Translations under genes and position numbers: made by a program
NCBI RefSeq assembly: GCF_964340395.1
Contig: NC_135555.1
Span: forward strand, 5,028,501-5,092,500
Direction: 5' to 3'
DNA: 64,000 nucleotides
Origin: Glandiceps talaboti
Lineage: Eukaryota > Hemichordata > Enteropneusta > Spengelidae
The notes under the pieces: generated by a model
What the model was told of the DNA's origin: nothing
The model's input: only the letters and a program-made list of their open reading frames with translations
Databases searched by the model: none
Shown: positions 22,367 to 41,138 of the stretch, piece after piece
How the letters are laid out: every line of letters starts with the position of its first letter
How positions within the stretch are numbered: the stretch's first letter is position 1

Positions 22367-24170
22367 GATGACGTAGGTATACTTCACGCTGTTGTAACTC
22401 GATCAGTTGAACAACTCTTACTGTGTCAAAGTTTTATATTCGGATAAGTGAACATGTTGCCTTTTTATATCCTAGCTATGGATGTGTGACATTTCTTATT
22501 AATCCGTATGTCACGTTTCACATCGACTGTTACTTAACTGCGAGTGTACAACAACGTGGATTACTCGGAATCACAACTTTACACGCCAATTTACACGCGC
22601 CAAGTCCACGTGAAAATAAAGTAGCACATGTCGAGAACAACCGATTAATTATGATTCCATTATCACTGTATTAAATCTCCTTAGATTATTTAAGTTTTTG
22701 ATATAATTATCATTGTATTTCGTGTCTTCAGGATCACGGTGAGCATAAGGTAAATCATATATGAGACTGAACATCGTCTATGTCTCTAGGGCTTGGCGTT
22801 CAACGCTCTCTTCTGTACATTACCTCTGTTAACATTTAGCAATTATAAATAATTTTCTCTTTTTTTATGAATATTTTTCTTCAAAAACATTTCATAATCA
22901 GATTAAAATATATCTATAAAATAATCACCCTGGGAATTGGAACAGCTGTTTATTACGTTATAACTGGCCCGCAAACACATTTAGTCGATAACAGATATTG
23001 TTTATAGAAGGTAGGAAACTGTACTACTTTTTGTACGTCAGGAACGTTGTATCTGTGAAGTCTTTGTAACTATATTCATGGTGAAATTTAGTACCCGATT
23101 CCATTACAGTAACAAAAGGTAAATATCAAACTGTGTGAAAGGACAAATAGCGAAACTTAGACATTCGTTGAAAGTCGTTGACATTATTAGATTTGTTGTA
23201 AATAATTTCGTATGTGATAATGAATGTACGTAATCCATTGTGATCAACCATCCCAAAATTATTAGAAATAAAAAAATGAAAAAAATGCCAATCACTGACT
23301 CAGTTACACATCACTATATTCCAGTGTTTTTTTTTCTAATTTGATTTGGCAATTTAATAAGAAAATATAGATTGAAATAGCATTCATATTGAAATAATTA
23401 CTTTTTAAGAATGAAGTTACATTAAAATTTTGATATTAAAAGAACTGGGGAAGTAAACATGATGTTTCAGAAAGTTTGGAAAATTTGGAGAGATTGATGC
23501 AACCTCTGTCTTTCCTTTCGTATTTGGAAGTAAGGCGTTATTGACAATTAAAGAAAAGAAAGTATATGTATACATGGTTATCTAACACTTTATTTTGATT
23601 GTTTAGGATACGTTTATAAATACATAATTGATATAATAATAGTTTGTTATTCATACTTTACATCATTAATACATAATTCAATGAACAGTAGTCTAAATCA
23701 ATTGACATACTAAATAGATTACTTCAGGTAAGCATATAATGTTAATAAATACTATCATACTGCTTGTGTATACTACTTACACTATATAGCACACCAAATA
23801 TATAGATAAAAAAAGCATATCTAAGAGTTTCCAAGAAGCCAATAATCAAGTTAATGTATATTTCCTAAACTTCACATTGAAGTGGTATATACAAAGCTCT
23901 ATATGCATAAACCATATTGAAACTGATGTATCTGAAACAGTGCATGGTCTGGGCTAATAGAAATGTTGTACTTTGTACTTCTAGCAATTTACTTGAACGA
24001 TGAAATATGTTGGATGTAAATAATTCTCACAGAAAAAAACTTAGTAAATCTGTAGGAAATACAACCAACACTGGCACTCAATATGGTTTATTGGGAACGT
24101 GTCGGTAACCTCGCCCTTCGTGTTGGTTTTGTTGGCCCCGGAACGAGGATGCTATAAAGTAATCAGAATA
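22367..24170. other. Lipocalin upstream region and 3' end of CUB gene
   Basis: The first few hundred bases are the lipocalin 5' flank. The rest is AT-rich with no exon seen. The CUB gene's poly(A) signal (TTTATT on the plus strand, 24087-24092) lies about 80 bp beyond its stop. Confidence 0.6.
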
Positions 24171-27100
24171 TTACGAATCCGTTCGCGCGGTATCTTCATA
24201 ATTAGGTGGTTGGCCACTATCGGTGATGTCATCAGTTTCCGTTGTAACCGATTGCAGACTTGGATAGTGATAGGGAATCGGATAACCCGGTGCATAGGAG
24301 GACTCAACAGGTGGTGCACTTGGTGTATAGGCTGGTGGTGCGTCCCCAACGGCGGAATTATCTGTCATGGTAGCCTTCGGTCCGGGGGTGATGCAATCCA
24401 TTTCAGCCGCGCCCCCGACTGATGTAACGGGTCTATGAATGCAACAACCATTACATGAATTATGAATATCGATTACTTTGACTGCATCAAAGTCAAATCT
24501 TCATTTTGTGTCAACAGTCGGTATTTCTGCCAATGTGAATGAGTTCGAAACTATGGTTGTCTTTGCAGTCTACATAAATGTCACATTATTTTTCACCATT
24601 TTGTTTAATCAAATTCTTTAAATTCCACATTATATAGAACGCGTGAAAATGACAAAAATTTAGCCAAGTAGCTTGAAACGAAAGAGGGTGTTGATCGTCG
24701 ACACGAAAGTGGAACCTTCCTTGACTTTGATTAGCCAATATCATTTGTATAAATTGTAAATACTGTTTTGTTTACTTACGTTTGTTGTTGTTGTTTTTTC
24801 TGTCGACACAGGATAACAATGAGGGTAATTATGATGATTAGGACGATAAGACCAAGTAAAACACTACCTGCTATTATTATATACGTCCACACAGACTCTT
24901 CTTGTTGACCTAAAATGAAATACGTCATCTCTGAAGTCAAACTGTAATTTGTGGGTCATGGATTACTATTGTGTTGTGTTGTGGTGTGGTGTGGTGTGGT
25001 GTGGTGTGGTGTGGTGTGGTGCGGTGCGTTGCGTTGCGGTGCGGTGCGGTGCGGTGCGTTGCGTTGCGTTGCGTTGCGTTGCGTTGCGTTGCGTTGTGTT
25101 GTGTTGTGTTGTGTTGTTGTGTTACATTTCACTGTTACAATAATGTACTATATATACTATACATTTGAATTTAAAGATATATCTCTGTTTGCAAGATATT
25201 TGTTGAGCCAGACGATAAACTAGCCCTGTTGGTTATATTTGATTTGTATTGAGCCAGACAATGTAGCAGTGTTGGTAAGATTTTTGTCCTGTCAGATGAT
25301 AAAATATAGCAGTGTTGGTAAGATTTTTGGTCGAGCCAGACAATCTTTTTCCTTAGGTGTCGTCATTGCAAGTCCACAACCATCGAAAAATTACAAATAT
25401 CAACGAAAACTCAATGGAAAATATCACTCACTGGGACAGTCGCTCTTGTCTCTGTCGCAGGTGGCATACTTCACTTCAAATTCCAAGCTGTCATCGGAAC
25501 TTGACCACGGCTGTGCAATTTCAACAACAATATAAACACAACGACCACGTGATATCATATTAATAAAAGGGTCTTCAAATTCAAATTCTCGACAGTAGTG
25601 CGCCATCACCGGTGCTGAAGTGGTGCTACCATCGTAGATAGTGACGTATTCCTCAAGACAAGAGCGGTCTCCATCGTCAAAATCAACACCGTAGAGCTTA
25701 ATTAAACAAAATAAGACAAAACACAAAAGCCGAAATAAATATATAATGGGTATGATACAATTAACATGCAACCTCAGTCGACCAACACAAGTTGTGTTTG
25801 TTGTATGTGATACAATTGGTATTAAAAGCACATTCCTGATCGACTTACTCGTTGTATAGTTTCTTGTTTTCATCAATCAATTATAAATCACAACATTCCA
25901 ATAACACCCATCGTTTGTCATGCTTCACATTTATTTACATTGCTATGTTTCAAGTACATATAATATGTATTTGGCTAAACCTCGGGGGGGGGGGGGAGTT
26001 ACTGAGCAAATTAAAGGAGTGGGAATCAACCCCATGTTCTCGCATTAGTATTGTATCTTATCAGTTAAGCCATAAGGATTACAGAGTCATAGTACTTTTG
26101 TTCATGGCCAACTTTTTCTGTAGCTCTGTCATACATTTTTTTTCACACGTAAATTTTAACTCTACTCCAAACTGAGCCTTCAACTTGATATCTTTAATCA
26201 CACTTTACCTGTATGTATTCTCCCTGGTCAGCTTCAATAAGATAATAACACGTCATTTGTTCATTGTTCTTATTCGTCACCTTTATCGTCCCTTGAGAGC
26301 TTGTCAAGGTTCCACCACAGTCTGCCAACATTTTAAAACATACGATTAAAATTGCATTTTGTTATGTAGTATAATAGTTCATTAATAACTGGACCTAGCT
26401 TCTTACAGAGTAGAGTCTAATTTACAATTCAAGGGAAACAAACTGAGTTTATACGTTTTGGGGAGAAAGTTTTGTTGCTTGTTAAAAGATGCCTGTAGTA
26501 CTCACGAAAATATACTTAACCATCAATTGCCAGGTGTTGATAGAATTCAATCCTGATATTCAGGTAAAGGATTCGATTACACGATAATTTTACACACTAA
26601 AATGTCGAGGAAACCACTAAGATTACCATCTGTATATTAAGCCAGAGGATGACTTAATGAGATCCAGAGCGGCAAGCATCGACGTTAACTTTACAATACT
26701 GGATATTGTAATCGAAGTGTTATGCAGGTGTGTTTAATCGAGTAACAATATAAACTCAGCTTTTGCCATTTTCATGATAGGCAACATATTAAAGTCAGAA
26801 TCTGACATTGAGTTAAAACCCGAAGAAGTAGTTGCTATCGATCGTTAGTCGTTGACATTACGTCTGTGAGAACAACATGTTGCACGCTTACTTACTGAGA
26901 AAACACTTTAAATCGTTCAGACAAAAATTGGGAAAATATGTGCAATTTACTCTGTCTAAAATAACGTCTTCATCAATAGATTCACTTTAAAATGATATTG
27001 ATAATATCTATGCGCCTATTTTCATCTAAATGATAAAAACATTCCCTATTCCGTACTAATGAAAAATGACAAAAAACATAAAGTTTTGATTTACACTTAC

Positions 27101-27191
27101 CCGATGACGCAGTTGTAACCATCAAAGTTAGAATAACAGAACCTAGAAAGAGTAAATAATATAATATTCTTGAACTTCGCATCCCCAACAT
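24171..27191 (-). CDS. CUB-domain type I membrane protein with PPxY/PSAP cytoplasmic tail
   Basis: Five exons (minus strand) join in frame: 27101-27191, 26209-26321, 25432-25696, 24780-24909 and 24171-24432, giving 286 aa. Order: signal peptide; one CUB domain (starts DCGGTL, contains VTIYDG and the paired cysteines, ends near FEVKYATC); a short juxtamembrane stretch; a transmembrane helix (YIIIAGSVLLGLIVLIII); a basic/Gln stop (CRQKKQQQQ); and a tail of about 95 residues rich in Pro and Tyr. The tail contains PPAY, PSAP and PPNY. I do not recognise a named orthologue. CUB domains bind proteins or glycans outside the cell; PPxY binds WW domains (for example NEDD4-family ligases) and PSAP binds TSG101, which suggests regulated sorting or budding. 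The last acceptor was chosen at 24433 because the nearer AG at 24419 breaks the frame. Confidence 0.85.
24961..25118. repeat. Pentanucleotide array with variant blocks (GTGTG/GTGCG/TTGCG/TTGTG)
   Basis: The array lies in the CUB gene's intron between the CUB and transmembrane exons. Five-base units drift in blocks: TTGTG, GGTGT, GGTGC, TTGCG, GGTGC, TTGCG, TTGTG. One strand is almost free of A. Six-frame translations are low-complexity. Confidence 0.95.
25187..25350. repeat. 58-bp intronic minisatellite
   Basis: About three copies of a unit containing TTTGTTGAGCCAGACAAT...TAGCAGTGTTGGTAAGATT lie in the same CUB-gene intron, just next to the pentanucleotide array. It does not reach the exon at 25432. 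Confidence 0.8.
26011..26085 (-). repeat. tRNA-like SINE head, copy 1
   Basis: Read on the minus strand, TGGCTTAACTGATAAG resembles an RNA polymerase III A box and GGGGTTGATTCCCAC a B box, about 25 bp apart as in a tRNA. The match to a second copy at 34183-34240 is clear, while pairing of a full cloverleaf is poor. I therefore call it a tRNA-derived SINE fragment and not a tRNA gene. Confidence 0.55.
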
Positions 27192-31046
<3,855 letters not shown>

Positions 31047-32585
31047 ATGACCGAGTCCCAATCGTCAAATACAAGAAACATCATGGGTACATTGTATCGT
31101 GGCGCCCAGTGTCGACGTCGACTGAAGCTATGTGCGTTGGCATGTCTAGCGTTGTGGATATTAATATTTTACACCATTCTGTCTAATGGTCAATATTGGA
31201 AGGATTCCAACCTAAAAGAAATGACAAAAACTCCGTGAGTAATTTTATTGCATTGAATCCCGTTGTTGTTCAAATATACTATAATACTATAATTATTAAA
31301 TCACAGTAAATCGTGATGTCATGACTGCAGTTATCACAATGTAAGTGGTTCCCTCGATCGGGACTGATGAACGCAAGGAAATTAAAAAAATTAAGTAAAC
31401 AGATAGCAGTGTACAGAGCTATGATCATAAAACACTCCCAGAGTCGATACACGAGACTGCAAAATGTACGATATGTATGGCGCATAATGTATTAATTGTA
31501 ACCTGAAACGGTTAACCAGCAATATTTGATAATTTATCTTTCTATTGGGTATTTTGTTTATTTGTTGCAGATATCAGATAGAAGTGGCAGAACAAGAAAG
31601 ACATCACATCGTTAAATGTGATCCTCATAAAAAGCTAGTCCTGGTCCGGACACATACAAATGAAGGTGATATTCTTGCCAAAATCTTACAAAGATTTGGT
31701 TATCATGAAAATCTTTCTTTCCTCATGTCAAGAGACAAGGACTTGATTTCCAACGACGAGTTGTTTCATCGGACTATGATAAAGGACTTGAAACTAGCGC
31801 CACCACTCGGTCGATTGACAGGCACTCGGACGTATGACGTCCTTGCAAGCCATGTCCGTTTCAATTATCAAGAGATCAATTTCAGCGTGCCAAACGCTAC
31901 ATATATCACTGTACTCACAAAGCCTACAACTCATCTGCCTTATGTATTTAATTTGTACCAAGCAGACCAAAGTCTTCATCTCAAAAGGTACAAAAATCCA
32001 CTGGAAAAATTCATGGAAAAACCACAAGCACAAATTGATAAAAGATTCAAGTATTGGTTTCAGTTTCACAATGGTCAGATGTACAACCTAGGCCTTGATC
32101 ATGACTTCCACGAGGAAGCTAGAATCGTAACAGAGAAAATCAATCATTTGCATACCGAACTTGACTTTGTTATGCTTGCAGAATATTTTGACGAATCATT
32201 AGTTATTTTGAGAAAGAAATTATGTTGGTTATGGCAAGATATACTATATTTTCCTCAGTCAAGGAAACAAACAGACCATAGAAGTTTTCTGACATCGACT
32301 GTGGAAGATGACATCATGAAATGGAACTGGGCCGACACGGTGTTATATAACCACTTCAACGAAACTCTATGGAGAGAGATTTCGAACTATGGGCCTACAT
32401 TTCAAGGGGATTTGCAATACTTTCGCCAAATGAAAGAAACTTGTTGGAAAGACTGCCTGGTAAAAGATATTTACGGAAGCTTTACTCTAAAGAACAATGC
32501 GTTACCATACTGTAATTTGATAGCTTACACCGAGGATAAACTTTGGGAAATGATACGTCATCGACAGTTACACCAGTCAGAATAA
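31047..32585 (+). CDS. Galactose-3-O-sulfotransferase family protein, degenerate PAPS motifs
   Basis: Two exons, 31047-31234 and 31571-32585, join to 400 aa. It has type II Golgi topology: a short basic N-terminus, a transmembrane anchor (LKLCALACLALWILIFYTIL) and a lumenal domain. Family-specific segments are clear: HVRFNYQE, VPNATYITVL, FVMLAEYFDESLVILRKKLCW, DILYF and LYNHFNETLW. GAL3ST enzymes move sulfate from PAPS to the 3-OH of galactose on lipids or glycans. Both cofactor-binding sites are altered. The 5'-phosphosulfate loop (KTHKT.SS in the family) reads VRTHTNEGDI at about 88-97, and the 3'-phosphate site (LRDP) reads LTKP at 178-181. Activity is therefore doubtful. AATAAA overlaps the stop. 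A second in-frame ATG lies at 31083. Confidence 0.88.
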
Positions 32586-32639
32586 ATAATTTTCCACCAG
32601 TACCTGTGTTATTTAGACCCGTCGGGCTTTCTTTTGATA

Positions 32640-32858
32640 CTAGGCGGCCGAAGGTGCACGTCGACGCTGCGCACCTGAGCTGCTGTCAACCTCGGTTTTG
32701 TTCGGCAACCTTCCGAACGCAGATCCGAGGGCTTGTTTAACAAGACTAGAGAAATCAGCAAGTTGTTCCATCTCATTTATTATGATACAAAGTTCTGGGA
32801 TAAAATACGGACGAAGTACTACATATGTACGGTTAGCAACTATAGAGAAGGAAAATGT
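32640..32858 (-). other. Possible terminal exon of an unrecognised minus-strand gene
   Basis: On the minus strand a good acceptor (TTTTCCTTCTCTATAG) precedes about 72 open codons ending in a Ser/Arg/Ala-rich tail and TAG at 32640. Base composition is GC-richer than the surroundings. The frame is actually open further upstream, to an ATG at 32978. I found no donor exon that joins it: the coiled-coil gene's end would give a stop after one codon. It would overlap the sulfotransferase 3' flank tail-to-tail. Confidence 0.22.
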
Positions 32859-32944
32859 TGTTGTGATGAATTCTTTGTAAACCCTCATAGCTAAAGGTCT
32901 AGTAACTATTGTACTCTTGCTGAGCGTTGTTACCGTAAAGTGGC

Positions 32945-33295
32945 CTAGTGGTTTGACGACGATGTACGTTATTGTCAAAAGGCTTACGTGGTTATCAAAT
33001 CAAGGCCTTCGACTTATTGACTATCATCATTCAATGGTCAAGAATTTGAATGATAAAATGATTCATAAACTTGTTTTCACTACGATGTATGTATATGTTA
33101 TAATCAGAAGGCAAAACATGATTTATATTAAGCCTCCGACTTGCTGACAATCATTATTCAGTGGTCATAATGATTCATGAACCTGTTTTCACTACGATGT
33201 ACATGTACAACATGTATGTTATCGTCAGAAGGCTTACATGATTGAAATATTAACGCCTTCTCCTTGCCGACAATCATCATTCAATGATCATGAAC
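32945..33295. repeat. Three-copy tandem repeat, about 125 bp period
   Basis: Downstream of the sulfotransferase, blocks with CTACGATGTACGT...GTCAGAAGGCTTACATGATT...CGACTTGCTGACAATCATCATTCAATGGTCA recur three times, near 32955, 33080 and 33195, with moderate divergence. Confidence 0.8.
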
Positions 33296-34169
33296 TTGAC
33301 TAACTCATAAGTTTTAAGTTTTCACAACTCATCAAACAAATATGTTATTCATTTGTACAATCTTCTAAGTATATTTTCAATATATAAATTCAATCAAACA
33401 TCCATCCACCGATTTTACGGTTTCAAAATACATGTATGTTATCCGGTGCAATTCATTATACATTTTGTTAGTTTACCAGTAAATTTATATGTTCTGTTTA
33501 GTAATTTTAAATTTGGGTAAATATCATCAAGAGAGGGGAGGTTGACTTCATAGTTGAAACGACACCAATAGGTATAGACTGCAAGACACGTCGCGACGTT
33601 CCGTCCTCACCGGCCTCCTCTCACAGAGAGGGAGGGAGGGGTTGGTGTGAGGGCGTCTCGTCACGGCGTACCTTACATGCTACAATAGGTACTGTACAGA
33701 ATTTTCTCAGCGTCAAAGGACGTGAGGGTATGATGCAATTCAATGTCGTATTTACTATATATACTCAATGATGTACAACATGGCTGATGCATACAGGTGT
33801 GTTGCAGTTTTGGGTCAGACTTGGATCATTTATAAACAAGGTAGTCTAAGAACAGATCACTTATAGGTCAAAGTAAGCTCAATAAATTCGTTGTAATGTA
33901 TGTTTTCATATCGCTTTCCTTCTTCAATGAAGTTCAGTGAATTTGTTACACATAAGCAAATAAAAACAAGTTTGAAGTCAAACAATTTTCATGTGGCTTT
34001 TCTGGTATGTGAGATTGTTCCTCAGTTGTCTATAGATATGTGTGGTAACCAAGTATAGCTCTATTGTACACCATTTGCAAGTTTACTTTAGTATCAAAAT
34101 TTAAATATGTCAAATAGTTGTCTTGTAAAGTTATCTCAAAAGTTGGCCCAGAAAAAATGAAAGATTCTA

Positions 34170-34240
34170 CCTAATCCACACATGGCTCTACTGATAAGAT
34201 AGCACAGATGTGAGAGCCTAGGATTGAATCACAGGCCTTT
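34170..34240 (+). repeat. tRNA-like SINE head, copy 2
   Basis: TGGCTCTACTGATAAGATA (A-box-like) and GAGAGCCTAGGATTGAATCAC (B-box-like) align with the minus-strand copy at 26011-26085, and the similarity continues into CCTTTAA beyond the B box. Confidence 0.55.
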
Positions 34241-35558
34241 AAATCCACTCTTCCTTAGCATCTCTCATAATGTACTCAATTATTCAAGTCAAATTATCGA
34301 CATTCCCCTCTTGACCTTGTCTGTTAATCTTGACTCACTACCTCCAAATTTACTATTACTTTGCCTTTTCCCTTCCATTATTTTTTGCCCCAACAGTTTA
34401 GTTTGCCAATTTGTTCATCCTCAGACTGTTCAATTTACAGATCTTTTCAATTTCAAAGCTATGACCCAACTGTCACTGTTTTCTACTATTCAATGTTATT
34501 TGTTCTTTGTTCATTACAGATAATGCTTGTTTCCTTTGGTTTGGTTTGTCTTTTGTCTTTTATTTTTGTAGTGGCTTGGTAATACGTCATAGAACATTGA
34601 AAAGAAGATGACTCTACACTACAGAGTACAAAACATATAGCAAATACCCATTAATGGTGGCTTGATTTCATGACAAGCTTTACTTTATTATTATATGCAG
34701 GTACAGTATTTACATTATGAAAATCAACAAGTGGAAAATATAAAAATGAAAAATTACATTGTTTTCAACAACTTCACAGTCACACAATTTTATGAAAAAA
34801 TACATACTATGCTTAAATTTGATCTCTATTATACTACAAGAATTAGAAGCATCATAGATGAACCATGTTAACTGTGAGTCATCTTTTGACCCAGAATAGG
34901 TTTTAATCAGATAGTAACTTATAGCCATGATAAAATCAGTTAAAATTGACTGCTCACAACAATTCTCAGTACCTGAAATAGAATATTACTGCCTAGGTGT
35001 ATCATAATGAACATTCAATTTCTTGGTCGACACCACAACTTTCGCTCCACGTGTTTCACATGCAATTACTATAGGTGCAGGTGAGAATTAATTGACCTTC
35101 TTGATCTATTTTGACACTCTAGCATGAGGTAAAATGCTATTGGGGGTACTGAGAATTGCTTTATACTGGTATTCTAATTTGAGTATGGTAAAGTCATGAT
35201 TGATAATTATTAGCTCATTTTAGTTACAACTTATGCTAAATGAATTACAATCAGATTTCTTGCCTTCAGTAAATTGTACATTCACACAAATCAGAAGAAT
35301 ATTCTAGGCAACACCAAATCTCATTCTTGCAGACTAACTCTTGTGGAACATGTTATACTAATGCTGCAAATAGTTGTTCTACAGCACTAAGTTAGAACAT
35401 AGTAAGTAATCCAATCTTTACCTGGGTGGTATTTGTTTGCACAACAAAACGTTCAGCAAAAACAGGATTAAACTAATCTTCTGTAGATTGAAGTTCCTTA
35501 CATGTATTTGACTGGAGTTGAAGTTATCTGGTCACCGAATGGAAACGGTACTCTAAAC

Positions 35559-39493
<3,935 letters not shown>

Positions 39494-40538
39494 TTTCGAT
39501 TGAATTAAACGTCTAAAATCTGAAGTTCAAGACACAAGTACACGAAACGATGTCTATGCTGTCTGCAGTCTGCTGCCCTCTGGGTTTTTCGAATGTTCGC
39601 GGGTGATATTAGTGGTACATTTGCAGACTGTCAGTTCGCGCATTCAAATGAGTTCTGTAACTTCAACATTTTGTTCTTTGCAACATCATTTTATGTATTT
39701 AAATTAAAAAATATATATTTTTAATTAAATTTAATTATAAATATTCAACTTTTATATGAAAATAATGAGACCTTCAAATATATCCTAATCCGGTAGCTGG
39801 AAAAAACACAATTTTGACTCACACTCTAAACGTTGGTGGCGCACAGCTATATTATCGAAATACATCCGGAAATCCCCCACGGTGGTATGACAAACTAGTA
39901 ATACGAAGTAGGTGGATTGATTATTGGATAAAACACACCATTGAAGATAAAGAGAAAGTAAGTTACAAATTTCTGATGTTAGATGTGAAAATGGCAAATT
40001 TTGATTCGTGTATGCGTGTAACAACCTGGTGTTTCAACCCGGAAGTGTGGAGTGGTTCGTAAGTCACGATCCCCCTGTTACTAGTGTTACGTTGCTGGCC
40101 GTCTATCTCATACCATGTTACACAGAGTGAAAGCGAAAGTGGGTTTCATAGTTTCCCCTAAAAAATACAGCCGTTAGCGGGAAAGATTCTTAAACATATA
40201 CATATATGTATGTATGTATATATATATAAGAGATATCACAATGAACACAACCATGATGTGACATGCAACCAACCCTCAAGTAAAATACGAACCATACTAT
40301 TTATACGCATTATAATTTAGTTGTTAACAGTACAAAGTTCATAAATGTTGCCTACACATAGACTTTTGAAGTATTTATCACATTCTCGACATACTTTCCA
40401 TTTGAATACTTTCATAAATACTTCCAACAAACCATTTCACAGCCGCATGTCTTGTCTTTCTTGATTTTGATCTATTAAATGCTGGTCTACGTATCTCCAT
40501 ACAGACACCTGTTACAACCAACTATTACCAATCATATA

Positions 40539-40650
40539 GTCCTGCTTGCATACGGAGGAATTCGGGACTCGATTCTGACAATTGTCCCTCCCCCTCCTTA
40601 GAGTCAAGTCAGTAATACAGACTCGTGCACCGTCATGTAAGCAGGACTAC
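40539..40650. mobile_element. MITE with TIR AGTCCTGCTTG, copy 1
   Basis: AGTCCTGCTTGCAT at the left is inverted as ATGTAAGCAGGACT at the right, about 110 bp overall. The copy is flanked by a direct repeat ACCAATCATAT on both sides (ending at 40538 and starting at 40649), consistent with a target-site duplication. A second family member lies at 62476-62539. Confidence 0.8.
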
Positions 40651-40841
40651 CAATCATATAGCTATAAATCAAGAAATAGGAATAACAGTTAATATACCTC
40701 CATCCTGCATTCCGATATCCAAGTAGGAGTCCACTATTTTACAGAGTTTGTATTCTAATACCCTAACTGGCCCAATGTCGATAAATTCAAGCAGGATGTC
40801 AAGATGCATCTGTCGTATTGGATTTTGGCATTAGACAAATT

Positions 40842-40876
40842 CTATTGATTGATTGATTAATTGGTTAGTTGGTTGG

Positions 40877-40920
<44 letters not shown>

Positions 40921-40960
40921 CTGATTGATTGATTGATTGATTGATGATTGATTGATTGAA
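40842..40960. repeat. (TGAT)n microsatellite
   Basis: About 115 bp of TGAT/TGGT units lie upstream of the RNF166-like start codon. Confidence 0.95.
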
Positions 40961-41138
40961 TATGTGCATTGTATAATGTACAAGCAGCCTTATGTAATAC
41001 ACAATGGCATGTTGGAAACTTGATCCATGTGACTTTAATACAATTCTCATTTCATGTTTCAACAGAACTATCTAACAACAGTGAACATTTGAACAACAGT
41101 GAAGAGTCAAGCAGAAAGCTATTTTGTTGTTGTAGAAA

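Larger units (their letters stand above)
32586..35558. other. Spacer between sulfotransferase and coiled-coil genes
   Basis: Contents include a three-copy tandem repeat, a tRNA-like SINE fragment, the probable 3' UTR of the coiled-coil gene (AATAAA on the minus strand near 34687) and a GC-richer patch at 32640-32860 listed separately. No confident gene was seen. Confidence 0.55.
39494..41138. promoter_or_regulatory. Divergent promoter region, coiled-coil (-) and RNF166-like (+) genes
   Basis: The two genes are head to head, 1.6 kb apart. Two ETS-type sites (CATCCGGAAATC near 39864 and ACCCGGAAGTGTGG near 40038) sit in a short GC-richer patch that also has a good donor (AAAGAGAAA|GTAAGT at 39957). 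This is a candidate 5' non-coding exon for the RNF166-like gene, joined to the acceptor TTGTTGTAG just before its ATG. Also inside are a MITE (40528-40660) and a (TGAT)n repeat (40840-40960). Confidence 0.4.

Noticed and set aside
24399-24418. Alternative acceptor at 24419 for the last CUB-gene exon
   Set aside because: Joining there gives a stop after four codons. The acceptor at 24433 keeps the frame and the tail motifs.
39814-40062. An 82-codon plus-strand frame near the divergent promoter
   Set aside because: No family is recognised, and the stretch looks like promoter or a 5' non-coding exon of the RNF166-like gene. It was not called as coding.
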